The position numbers and the translations under genes were made by a program. This document shows, in pieces, positions 27,707-36,416 of a stretch of 64,000 nucleotides of DNA. The notes below the pieces were generated by a model that saw nothing but the letters and a program-made list of their open reading frames with translations, searched no databases and had not been told where the DNA came from. This DNA comes from Planctomycetaceae bacterium (lineage in GTDB: Bacteria; Planctomycetota; Planctomycetia; Pirellulales; Thermoguttaceae): contig JAAYAY010000306.1 of NCBI GenBank assembly GCA_012719125.1, positions 51,439-115,438 on the forward strand, written 5' to 3'. The number at the start of each line of letters is the position of its first letter. Position 1 is the stretch's first letter.

Positions 27707-28926
27707 CTAAGGCTGGAGAGATGATCGAGAATTCCAGCTTGGATCGCGTCAGGCGGTCTCTTGAGACCATCGTTGGCGCATCGACGCCGGATTCCGCAAC
27801 TCGTGAAGCCGAGTTATTTCGCCGCTACTTCCGCGCTTCTGTTTCACCCCAGCCGCAGTCGTTTTACGTGTCGAACTGCGCTACGTTTAGTCGTCATTAC
27901 CTTCTGCCGAACCTGGTTAAAAATCACCACCTCGTTCTTCAGTTACATAGACTTGGTCTGCTGCAAGACTGCCATAACGTCCTCGATCTAGGTGCTGGCC
28001 CTGGCACTTTTGCCTTCTCCCTCCTCTGTTGGCTTCAAAGCCAACATAAAGAGACTAACCAGGAGTTTCGCGTTTCGATGGTGGATGCGGTCGAAGAGTT
28101 CCGTGGAGTGTTTGACTCGATCTGGAAGGATTTGCGACTGCCTGCAAAGGATGGATTGCTCCCCCGGCAAGTTACCGCTTTTATTAAAGGTGACGTGCTT
28201 GAGCACGCGGACAAGCCCGAATTGATCGTATTCAGCAATAGTCTTGGTGAGATCCTCCGAAACTCTGAAGTAGATCACGGACGGCTCATTGACAGTCTTG
28301 TTCAAGCGCAGGCGGTCACAGCAATTGTTGACTACGACTACGAGAGCGTGTCTCCCTTCTTCAAGGAATTTGCAGCGGAGATGTCGTCTGTATTCCACAA
28401 AGTGTCCTGCGGCGATTGGCCGCTTCGGCACGGCGCATACGAGCAAGTGGACTTGGGGTGTCTATCGCAGATCAATGCCTCATTGCGCGCTCGGCGCGTG
28501 CGGTGCCTGAATTCGGTGTGGATTCCGAAACCGAGGGAATTCAAACTTGATGCTGTGTCTGCTAATGATCTCGTTTTGACGTACAAGCGCGCGTGGGAAC
28601 ATCACGACGTGGAATTGCTTTCGGAGCTATTTGCAGAGGACGCTACTTACGTAGAGCGTCAGGATAGGCGACCTTTCTTTGGGCTAAGCGAGATCAAGAC
28701 GTACTGGCAAAGGAATGCACTCCATCAGGCATCCGTTGAATTTGAGCCTCTCTCGATCGACTTCTCAGATCACAATCTGCTGGTCGGTTGGCGCTGCCAG
28801 TTCTTTCGGAAGGACTTAAGCCAGTGGTTGAATTTGGAGGGTGAATTTGAAGCCGTCGTGTGCAACGGGCGCATAAGCCGGTTTGTGGAGAAGTTCGACA
28901 AGAAAATGTCCTATCTGCGAGATTAG
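27703..28926 (+). CDS. SAM-dependent methyltransferase fused to a SnoaL-like domain
   Basis: 407 residues from the GTG at 27703, supported by AAGGA 7 nt upstream; the ATG at 27721 has its GGAG only 2 nt away. Motif I for SAM binding is NVLDLGAGPGTF at 92-103. The loop VFSNSLGEIL lies where motif IV is expected. Residues about 290-400 look like a SnoaL/NTF2-like cone (AWEHHDVELLSELFAEDATY, VGWRCQFF). The N-terminus has an unassigned helical region. The substrate is unknown. Coupling to a dGTPase-like enzyme by a 4-nt overlap suggests joint action, perhaps on nucleotides, RNA or a small molecule. Confidence 0.72.
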   Translation: MTKAGEMIENSSLDRVRRSLETIVGASTPDSATREAELFRRYFRASVSPQPQSFYVSNCATFSRHYLLPNLVKNHHLVLQLHRLGLLQDCHNVLDLGAGPGTFAFSLLCWLQSQHKETNQEFRVSMVDAVEEFRGVFDSIWKDLRLPAKDGLLPRQVTAFIKGDVLEHADKPELIVFSNSLGEILRNSEVDHGRLIDSLVQAQAVTAIVDYDYESVSPFFKEFAAEMSSVFHKVSCGDWPLRHGAYEQVDLGCLSQINASLRARRVRCLNSVWIPKPREFKLDAVSANDLVLTYKRAWEHHDVELLSELFAEDATYVERQDRRPFFGLSEIKTYWQRNALHQASVEFEPLSIDFSDHNLLVGWRCQFFRKDLSQWLNLEGEFEAVVCNGRISRFVEKFDKKMSYLRD

Positions 28927-29169
28927 GAATTGCGAGTCAGCAACTTAATGCGTTGGTGGCAGAGTTCCGACACTGCGATGGCGGTGAAGAACAGCAACAA
29001 CAGGGAAGTGCTTTGCGTCGTCGGCCTGATTCGCTACCGGGTAGACTCTTCAGATGTTGCCCACGTTCAGGATGCGAGGTAGCTTTGTCGCTCGCTTCGG
29101 CGGCCTCAACACTGCACCGGGCGACGCTACCACGGCACCCCCGTCCAAGGCTTCCGCTCTCTACGCATT
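28927..29169. other. Convergent intergenic region, no gene
   Basis: 243 bp between the methyltransferase stop and the haem-protein stop. No T-tailed hairpin was seen and no ORF is supported. Confidence 0.4.
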
Positions 29170-31782
29170 CTACTCCGGCCGGTACCAGAACGTCCTCCAA
29201 TACGCCTGGTCCAGCTCAAACGGATCCACCGACGCATTGAAGTCGTGGTCCACCGGCAACACGCCGTAGCGGATCATTTCGCGTACGTAATCGCGGCGCG
29301 GAACGAACGTCACCGGGCAGTCCGGGCCGTTGTTGGGACTCGGATTGATCATGCAGAAGCGGTTGTTCTCTTCCAGAATGTGTTTCCGCCCCCGGGCGAC
29401 GGCCGCCACGATCGCCTGGTACCCCGGATCGTTCTTGTCCTTGAACACCTCCTTGCCGGACTTGGCTTCGCAAACGCCCAGCCCGCCCGCCGACTTGGCC
29501 AACGGCGCCCGGGCCGCCTTGGAGAGCTCCGGATACGACAGATTGTAGATCAAATGCCGATTGAACCGCCCGCCGTCCTCCGACATCGTGTGGGCCACGT
29601 ACTTGTTCTTCTGGAACTCGTCGGGCGGGTAGTAACGGGCGTAGAAGTGGGCCGGCAGCTTGTAGGTGCCGATCTTCTTCTCCGCCTCGGTCGGTGCGTG
29701 GCACGCGTCGCAGCGGCCGGTCATCACCTCCTCCATTGCCTGCGTCTCCGGCCAGTCCTTGTCGTTGCGGACGTTGACGCTGTGTTCGTAGAACCCGATG
29801 GTGCCGTGGCTGTTGACGGCATAGGTCCCCGCGTGATTGGCGCCGGCGTCCAGCCAATGGCGGACGATCTTCTGCTCGTTCTCCGGCATGTTGACGCCTT
29901 CGTGCCCCTCTTCGATCAACTTGAGCAGGCGGCTGGAACCGGTGCCGATCTGGTAGGGCCCGAAGTTGCTCTTGCTGTGCTCGGAATAGGGCAGAATAAT
30001 CCGATTGTCGCCGAACAGTTGCCGCCACGACATCTGGATATAGCCGATCGGGTAAAGCGGGCCCCAATGGCCCGAGATGTTGAATCCGCCTTCTTCGCGG
30101 TCGTGATTGTGGCACTCCAGGCAGTGCTTGTCGAGGATCGGCTGAATGTCCCGCAGGTAATCGAAGATCTCCGGCACGCCCGCCACCGGCTCGGGATCGA
30201 CGGGCCGCGTCGCCATAACCCGCATCAACCGGTCGCGATCTTCGGCGCCGGGCGCTTCGGTTCGTTGTTCGTGGCAACCGATGCAGGTGGTCGTCTCGCC
30301 CGGCATGACGGAAGTGAACGAATGCATCCGCTTGACGCAATGCCCCATCTCGTCCATGGCCAGGAACAGAAAGCTGCGTTTCGCCGGCAACTTGAAGTAC
30401 GCGCTCCCCTCCTCCGAAACCGGGACGGTGCCGATCAGCCGTTCGACGGAGAACGTGCCGCCGGCCGACATCTCCGACATCGCGCCGGCATAGTTGATCG
30501 GTTTGGGGAGAACCTCGTAGATCAGCAGATTCTTGACCGTCCCCGACGCCACGCCCTTCATCTTGCGGCCGGCGTAGATATTGGCCAGGGCAAGGGTGCC
30601 GTGGGCGACTGAAGGGACGGTCTCGTCGGCGATCACCGGTTCCCGCCCGCGGGGCATCACCGGCCGCGGCTCGCCGATCCAGAATCCTTCCTTGGCCAAT
30701 TCCTCGGGAAGTTGGTAGAGCAGCTCGGTCTCGCCCTGCCCGTTCATCAGTTCCATCGTGGCCTTATTGGCGACCAGGAAGTGGTTCTCGCCGAACGCCC
30801 ACGGGTCGCAATGGATGTCGCCCTTGCTGATGTACTGCACGCCCTTGGGATCGTCAGGGCCGAGCCGTGGATCAATCAGTGCGGTCTTACCGTAATGTTC
30901 CCGCCTACCGTGGCCGGGCGACCAGGTGACGACCAGTTTCGGGCTGTTTGGAACCGGTTTGGGCGCCAGGATCGTCCCGTTGTTGATTTGGTTGCCGTAG
31001 AGGACCATCTGGCGAGTTCCATCGGGATTCATCGACCAGAGATGATGATAACCCATGTGAAAGCGGTCCACGTATTCCCAGCGCATGTAGGCGACCTGGC
31101 CGTTGTCCAGCACCCAGGGCGTGTTGTCGTGTTCGACGTTTGCCGACAGCATACGGATGTTCTTTCCGTCGGAGTCGCACTTGTAGAGCGTGCCGACCTG
31201 CGTCATCCAGCACTGAACGTATCGATTCGCTCGAGTCGAGCAGAAGACGATCTGATCGTCGGGCAGATAAGTGGGTTCAAAGTCGTCCCAGCCGGGCGGC
31301 GAGTAGGTCTGGTAGTCTTCCATGCCGGGCGAAACGTCTTCACCCTGTCCGGTGAGCTGCTTCAGCCCGCTGCCGTCGAGGTTGATTTCAAAGAGGCTGT
31401 AATGCCGCTTCCCTTTGGGCAGATAGGCGAAGACGAGTTTCTTCGCCTCGTAGTGAATCTGCGGATCGCGAATGTTCCCCTCGGGATCTTCGAAAATGGT
31501 GCGAACCTGCTTGGTCCTGACGTTGTAGATGCACAGCTTGCCGCCGGAATTCATGGGGAAGGTGGTCCGGCACTGGTCGGTCGAATAATAGGCGATGCTG
31601 GCGTACCAGTGGCCGTCGATGCTCGGCTTGCGGACGGCGAACAGAATCTCGTCGGGCATGCCGGCGTCGAGGAACGAGCCGAGCATCGACGGTCGTTCGG
31701 GCGTCGGCTTTGGCGCGGTCGTTTCGGCAAGTCCGGGAGAGACCAGAAGCAGGAATAACAGTGGCCGAACTCTGGAAACCAT
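29170..31782 (-). CDS. Secreted three-haem c-type protein with PD40-like propeller (hydrazine-synthase-alpha-like)
   Basis: 870 residues with signal peptide (VRPLLFLLLVSPGLAE). The N-terminal half is a beta-propeller with PD40-like blades (GKRHYSLFEINLDGSGLKQL, DDFEPTYLPDDQIVFCSTRA). Three haem-c motifs follow: CIGCH near residue 500, CLECH near 553 and CDACH near 689. This order, a propeller with a c-haem half, resembles the HzsA (hydrazine synthase alpha) superfamily, which in non-anammox planctomycetes has many members of unknown function. There is no hydrazine synthase beta or gamma gene nearby, so anammox activity is not implied. It is likely a periplasmic redox or electron-transfer enzyme. 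Confidence 0.85.
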   Translation of the reverse strand: MVSRVRPLLFLLLVSPGLAETTAPKPTPERPSMLGSFLDAGMPDEILFAVRKPSIDGHWYASIAYYSTDQCRTTFPMNSGGKLCIYNVRTKQVRTIFEDPEGNIRDPQIHYEAKKLVFAYLPKGKRHYSLFEINLDGSGLKQLTGQGEDVSPGMEDYQTYSPPGWDDFEPTYLPDDQIVFCSTRANRYVQCWMTQVGTLYKCDSDGKNIRMLSANVEHDNTPWVLDNGQVAYMRWEYVDRFHMGYHHLWSMNPDGTRQMVLYGNQINNGTILAPKPVPNSPKLVVTWSPGHGRREHYGKTALIDPRLGPDDPKGVQYISKGDIHCDPWAFGENHFLVANKATMELMNGQGETELLYQLPEELAKEGFWIGEPRPVMPRGREPVIADETVPSVAHGTLALANIYAGRKMKGVASGTVKNLLIYEVLPKPINYAGAMSEMSAGGTFSVERLIGTVPVSEEGSAYFKLPAKRSFLFLAMDEMGHCVKRMHSFTSVMPGETTTCIGCHEQRTEAPGAEDRDRLMRVMATRPVDPEPVAGVPEIFDYLRDIQPILDKHCLECHNHDREEGGFNISGHWGPLYPIGYIQMSWRQLFGDNRIILPYSEHSKSNFGPYQIGTGSSRLLKLIEEGHEGVNMPENEQKIVRHWLDAGANHAGTYAVNSHGTIGFYEHSVNVRNDKDWPETQAMEEVMTGRCDACHAPTEAEKKIGTYKLPAHFYARYYPPDEFQKNKYVAHTMSEDGGRFNRHLIYNLSYPELSKAARAPLAKSAGGLGVCEAKSGKEVFKDKNDPGYQAIVAAVARGRKHILEENNRFCMINPSPNNGPDCPVTFVPRRDYVREMIRYGVLPVDHDFNASVDPFELDQAYWRTFWYRPE

Positions 31783-32003
31783 GACTCTGTCTCCGGTGGG
31801 GAACGACGGAGCAACGAGTGCCGTTGTTCACTCCGCGAACAAACGCCTTTTCGCGGAGCGAAAAGCGACTATCGAGATCCTACACCACCCGGCGCCGGCC
31901 CTCAAGCTTTTCCCTCTGCCGACCAGACCATTCAATTCCATCTCCGGCCCATGTACAATGGCCGTCGTCCATCCCAATGCGGGCATCCATCAAGGAGACA
32001 GCA

Positions 32004-33380
32004 ATGAAACGAACAACACGCCGACAGACAGTCGCCACCCGACGCCGGTTCCTGGCCACAACGGTCGCATCTTCAGCTTTCTTGATCGTGCCGCGACACG
32101 TTCTGGCGGGCTCCGGTGAGCAAGCGCCAAGCGACAAACTGAATATCGGCTGCGTCGGCGTCGGCGGCATGCAGGGAGCCGGCGACGTGCGAAATGTGAG
32201 CCGCGAGACCATCTACGCACTGTGCGACGTGGATGAAACCCATTTGGAGAAGACCGCGGCAAACTATCCCAGCGCCAAGCGCTACCGCGACTTCCGCGAG
32301 ATGCTCGACAAGGAGCACAAGAACCTCGACGCGATCACCGTCACCATCCCCGATCACATGCACGCCACCGTGTCGCTGTGGGCCATGGAACGAGGCATCG
32401 CCGTTCATTGCCAGAAGCCGCTGACCCAGAGCGTCTGGGAAGCCCGTCTGTTGACCAAGGCGGCAGAAAAATACAGCGTTGTGACACAGATGGGCAACCA
32501 GGGATACTCTTCTGAAGCGACGCGTGTCGCCTGCGAGATCATTTGGAGCGGCGCTCTCGGCGACATCACCGAGGCGCACTCGATGAGCGGCGGCGGTTTT
32601 TCACGAGGTGTAACCGAGTGGCCGCCTGCCGAGGAGGTTCCCAAGACCCTCGATTGGGATCTCTGGACGGGCCGCGCCGCGGAACACACCTACAGCTCGA
32701 AGATCCACCCGATCCACTGGCGGGGCTTCCTGGAGTACGGAACCCAAATGATCGGCGACTGGGGCATCCACATGCTGGGCCCGGCCAACTGGGCTCTGCA
32801 ACTGGGCAATCCCACCAGCGTCGAGTGCACGGCCGTCGAGGGCGTGAATCCCGTCACGTACCCGAGCTACGCCTGCAAGTTCGAGTTCCCGGAGCGAGCG
32901 AACAAGTACGTCCCTTCAGGCAAGATGCCCCCGCTAACCCTCTATTGGTACGAAGGGAGCGCCGTGAAACACTTTGCGGTCCCGAAGGGTTTGACCCGAG
33001 AGGATGTCAAACCGTTCAACGAGATCTTCATCGGCACGAAGGGCTATTTGGGCACCGGCGGGCGAGGGGAGAGTTTCCGGCTGATCCCCGAATCGAAGAT
33101 GCAGGACTTCCAGAAGCCGCCGCAAGTCCTCAAGCGCTCACCGGGACACTTCCAGGACTGGATCCAGGCCTGCAAGGGGGGCGATCCGGCGTGCTCCAAC
33201 TTCAGCATCGCCGGACCCTACACAGAGTGGATGCTGCTGGGGGCCATCAGTTGGCGTTTTCCAAACGAGAAACTCCTGTGGGACGGCAAGAACCTGCGTT
33301 TCACCAACAACGAGAAAGCCAACGAGTTTGTCAAACCTCGGTTCCGCAAGGGCTGGGAACTGAACGACATCTCGGTCTGA
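32004..33380 (+). CDS. Tat-exported Gfo/Idh/MocA family oxidoreductase
   Basis: 458 residues from the ATG at 32004, supported by AAGGAG 6 nt upstream. The Tat leader TRRRFLATTVASSAFLIV is clear. Rossmann motif GCVGVGGMQG; the family motif is HCQKPLTQ, so Glu of EKP is replaced by Gln as in the gene at 2302. The C-terminal domain includes HWRGFLEYGTQMIGDWGIHM. It is the first gene of a three-gene plus-strand run in which all products carry Tat leaders. Predicted as a sugar or inositol dehydrogenase. Confidence 0.88.
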   Translation: MKRTTRRQTVATRRRFLATTVASSAFLIVPRHVLAGSGEQAPSDKLNIGCVGVGGMQGAGDVRNVSRETIYALCDVDETHLEKTAANYPSAKRYRDFREMLDKEHKNLDAITVTIPDHMHATVSLWAMERGIAVHCQKPLTQSVWEARLLTKAAEKYSVVTQMGNQGYSSEATRVACEIIWSGALGDITEAHSMSGGGFSRGVTEWPPAEEVPKTLDWDLWTGRAAEHTYSSKIHPIHWRGFLEYGTQMIGDWGIHMLGPANWALQLGNPTSVECTAVEGVNPVTYPSYACKFEFPERANKYVPSGKMPPLTLYWYEGSAVKHFAVPKGLTREDVKPFNEIFIGTKGYLGTGGRGESFRLIPESKMQDFQKPPQVLKRSPGHFQDWIQACKGGDPACSNFSIAGPYTEWMLLGAISWRFPNEKLLWDGKNLRFTNNEKANEFVKPRFRKGWELNDISV

Positions 33381-33496
33381 ACGAGAATCCCGGGCCGACG
33401 TGTCTGAACGATTGACAAGGCCGCTTCCGCGCACCATGATCGGGGCGCTGACTGCGAGTCTACGGTTTCACGGGGAGATTACAAAAGGAGCGAAAA

Positions 33497-34816
33497 ATGG
33501 ACGCAGCACGATTCACACGACGGCAGTTTGTGGCGGCGACTTCGCTGGGATCCCTTGCGGCGGTGGCCGGCCGCAGCGTTCCGGCACGCGCCGCGGCAAG
33601 CGGGGTCACATCCAAACTGGCGGTCCGCGGCGGCACGCCCGTGCGCACCAAAGGCTTTCCCGGCTGGCCCATTTGGGATAAGGATCGCGACGAACCGCAA
33701 GTCGTGTCCGTGCTCCGTAGCGGCGTCTGGTCCCGTTCGAAAGTGGTGGCCGAGTTCGAGAAGAAATACGCGGAACTACTGGGGGCGAAACGCTGTCTGG
33801 CCACCACCCACGGCACGACCGCCTTGCTCACGGCGCTCAACACGCTCGACATCGGCGTCGGCGACGAGGTGCTCGTCGGTCCCTATACCTTTGTGGCTTC
33901 GGTCAGCGTGATCTTGCTCTCGGGCGCCTTGCCCATCATGGTCGATACCGATCGCGAGACGTTCCTCGTGAATCCGGAGAAGATGGAGGCAAAGATCACG
34001 CCGAACACCAGGGCCATTCTGCCCGTCCACATCTACGGGTTGCCGGCCGACATGGATCGGATCAACGCGATTGCCAGGAAGCATAACCTGGTGGTCCTGG
34101 AAGACGCATGCCAGGCGTGGTTGGCCGAATTGAACGGCAAGAAATGCGGCACGCACGGCAACCTGGGCTGTTTCAGTTTCCAGAACTCCAAGCACCTCAC
34201 CTGCGGGGAAGGCGGCGCCGTCGTCGGCAATGACGACGCCGTGATGGATCGGGCCGTTTCCTATCACAACTTCGGGCACGGCGGATCCAGGCTGGGCAGC
34301 AAGTGCCGCATGACCGAGTTCCAGGCGGCCATTCTCCTGGCCCAGATGGCCCGACTCGAGGAGCAGACGCAGCGGCGCTGGGAAAACGCCGTCTATCTGA
34401 CGGCGAAACTCCGCGAGATTCCCGGAATCACGCCGCACAGGCTCTACGACGGCGTGACCCGGGCGGCCTATCATCTCTATCCATTCCGCTACGACCCGCA
34501 GGAGTTCAACGGCGCCCCACGAGACAAGTTCATCGCCGCGTTGCGGGCGGAGGGCATCCCCAGTTCCGGCGGTTACGGCCGTTTGAACAAGGCGGCCTTC
34601 ATCGAGGACACGTTGAGTTCCCGCAATTTCCAGCGGATGTACTCCCGGGACCAGCTCGACCATTGCCGAGCCCAGATCGAATGTCCCGACAACGATCTCC
34701 TTTGCAGCGAGGCCGTCTGCTTCAGCCAGCGACTCCTGCTGGGAACCAAGGAAGATATGGACGACATCGCCGCTGCCATTGGGAAGATTCACGAGAACCG
34801 GGAGCAATTGGCGTAG
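33497..34816 (+). CDS. Tat-signal DegT/DnrJ/EryC1/StrS aminotransferase
   Basis: 439 residues, AAGGAG upstream, with a Tat-like leader (FTRRQFVAATSLGSLAAVAG). The fold-type I aminotransferase body includes CLATTHGTTALLTALNTL, LPVHIYGLPADMD and the PLP Lys in FQNSKHLTCGEGG (Lys about 232). DegT enzymes usually transaminate nucleotide-linked keto-sugars in the cytosol, so a Tat leader is noteworthy: it implies a pre-folded PLP enzyme exported, or a membrane tether. The three-gene run (oxidoreductase, aminotransferase, TIM-barrel protein) resembles an amino-sugar or cyclitol conversion, which is inference. Confidence 0.86.
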   Translation: MDAARFTRRQFVAATSLGSLAAVAGRSVPARAAASGVTSKLAVRGGTPVRTKGFPGWPIWDKDRDEPQVVSVLRSGVWSRSKVVAEFEKKYAELLGAKRCLATTHGTTALLTALNTLDIGVGDEVLVGPYTFVASVSVILLSGALPIMVDTDRETFLVNPEKMEAKITPNTRAILPVHIYGLPADMDRINAIARKHNLVVLEDACQAWLAELNGKKCGTHGNLGCFSFQNSKHLTCGEGGAVVGNDDAVMDRAVSYHNFGHGGSRLGSKCRMTEFQAAILLAQMARLEEQTQRRWENAVYLTAKLREIPGITPHRLYDGVTRAAYHLYPFRYDPQEFNGAPRDKFIAALRAEGIPSSGGYGRLNKAAFIEDTLSSRNFQRMYSRDQLDHCRAQIECPDNDLLCSEAVCFSQRLLLGTKEDMDDIAAAIGKIHENREQLA

Positions 34817-34847
34817 TCGAACCAGCCGTAGTCACCAGGGGTCTATC

Positions 34848-36362
34848 ATGGACAGGCGACAGTTTCTCAAGACCGGCGCCAAGGGCGCCGCCGTAGGTGC
34901 CGCGATATCACTCCCCGTCAGCACCCTTCAGGCAAGCGACCCGCCGGCGGCACGCCCTGCCGCCGGTGCATCGGGCACACCGGCGATTCTCGCCAGCTTC
35001 ACGGCCGACGATCACCGGCGGCGTCTGGCGAACATCGGCATCTGCACGCAGAAGATACGCCGGTGCATGCGCAAACACTTGATCACTGATTATCTCCCCG
35101 CCCAATGCGTTTACAACATGGGCGAGTATCCCAGCCGCACGCCCTGGGAGCCCGGAGAATACGACGAACAGGAACTGGATCGGCTGAAGGACCATGGAAT
35201 TCAGTTGATCCACGTGATGGACGAATGGAACGACCGCTACGGATTGTTCGGGGGTAACAAGCTGACCTCGGTCAACCCCGAGGGGTTTCGCCGCTTTGTC
35301 ACGATGGTCCACGATCGCGGCATGAAGATCCTGGCCTATGCCTCGAGCGGCTACTTCAATGCGAGTGATCCCGACTACCGCAAGGAGTGGTCGCGACCGG
35401 GCGACGGGCTGTTCGGCTGGTGGGATCTGGTGCGGTGTTCGCCGGCCAGCCCCGGGTGGCGTGCCTACTTCCTGCCGCGCATGGTGCAGATCCTGGAGGA
35501 TTACGAACTCGACGGCCTCTACAACGACTGGGGGTATGTTCCCAACGCGGGGAAACGAATCAAGGAGCCCGCCCAGGACGAGACGGCCGCATTCAACGAG
35601 ACCCCCGAGTACGACGGCGCCGTGACCGATCTCCTGCACCTCATCTACTCGGAGGTGAAACGCCGTGGCGGAATCTACAAGATGCACGCCGATCGCGCCA
35701 ACGAGCCCCGGACCGGCGGCCTCAAGGTCTACGACTACCTCTGGGTAGGCGAAAACGTCGCCAATGCCGACGGCCTCCGCGAAGCGACCAAGAATCATAC
35801 GCCTTACGTCGTCCCCTGCATCCAAGGCACCGCAGCCAGAACCGAAGGCGCTGACGAACACTTTCTGCACTCGATTCCCTACATGCAGTTCCCGCTGCTG
35901 CAAGGGGGACGGCCTCTCACTGGGGAACGGAGCGCGATCCCCATTCCGCGCCTGCCGGGAGTGACATCAGGCGGATTCTACGCAGAAGCCTGGAAGTACT
36001 ACCAGGCTCATCCGGACGGGCCCTACATCTACGGCGGTTGGGACCCCATTCCCCCCAACCCTGAGATGCGGCCGGCCCACGCTCGCTGGCTCAAGAACTA
36101 CCTGCCCCTGGTGGAAGACGGAACCTGGGCCTACCTGGAAATCGCCGACTCCGACCTGTTTGCCGCGCCCCTGCCGGAGAATTGCGTGGCTTCGGCCTTT
36201 GCCAATCGGCACCTCTATCTGGTTCTGGCGAACTACGGACAATCGGCCCAACAGGTCGCCACCACCGACGCGTACGTGACCACCGACGACCTCGCCGCCG
36301 CGCCCGCCAGACAATGGCAGCTTCCCCCACGCTCGCTGCGGATCCTGCGATACTCCGCCTGA
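34848..36362 (+). CDS. Tat-signal TIM-barrel protein, probable glycoside hydrolase-like
   Basis: 504 residues from the ATG at 34848, 31 bp after the DegT stop. The Tat leader is MDRRQFLKTGAKGAAVG. The body carries GMKILAYASSG, RAYFLPRMVQILEDYELDG and YNDWGYVPNAG, a barrel-like pattern with acidic residues at strand ends as in alpha-glycosidase-like clans (GH-D type), but I cannot place it in a family. The last 60 residues look like a beta-sandwich. It is the third gene of the Tat trio. Function is probably carbohydrate-related. Confidence 0.7.
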   Translation: MDRRQFLKTGAKGAAVGAAISLPVSTLQASDPPAARPAAGASGTPAILASFTADDHRRRLANIGICTQKIRRCMRKHLITDYLPAQCVYNMGEYPSRTPWEPGEYDEQELDRLKDHGIQLIHVMDEWNDRYGLFGGNKLTSVNPEGFRRFVTMVHDRGMKILAYASSGYFNASDPDYRKEWSRPGDGLFGWWDLVRCSPASPGWRAYFLPRMVQILEDYELDGLYNDWGYVPNAGKRIKEPAQDETAAFNETPEYDGAVTDLLHLIYSEVKRRGGIYKMHADRANEPRTGGLKVYDYLWVGENVANADGLREATKNHTPYVVPCIQGTAARTEGADEHFLHSIPYMQFPLLQGGRPLTGERSAIPIPRLPGVTSGGFYAEAWKYYQAHPDGPYIYGGWDPIPPNPEMRPAHARWLKNYLPLVEDGTWAYLEIADSDLFAAPLPENCVASAFANRHLYLVLANYGQSAQQVATTDAYVTTDDLAAAPARQWQLPPRSLRILRYSA

Positions 36363-36416
36363 TCGTGCGGCCGGGATTGCCCACGGCAGCGTCTGATTGA
36401 AACGCCTCCAGGCACC

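Noticed and set aside
29170..31782. Anammox hydrazine synthase
   Set aside because: Only one haem protein of this superfamily is present, with no HzsB/HzsC-like genes nearby; similarity at the superfamily level alone does not imply anammox.
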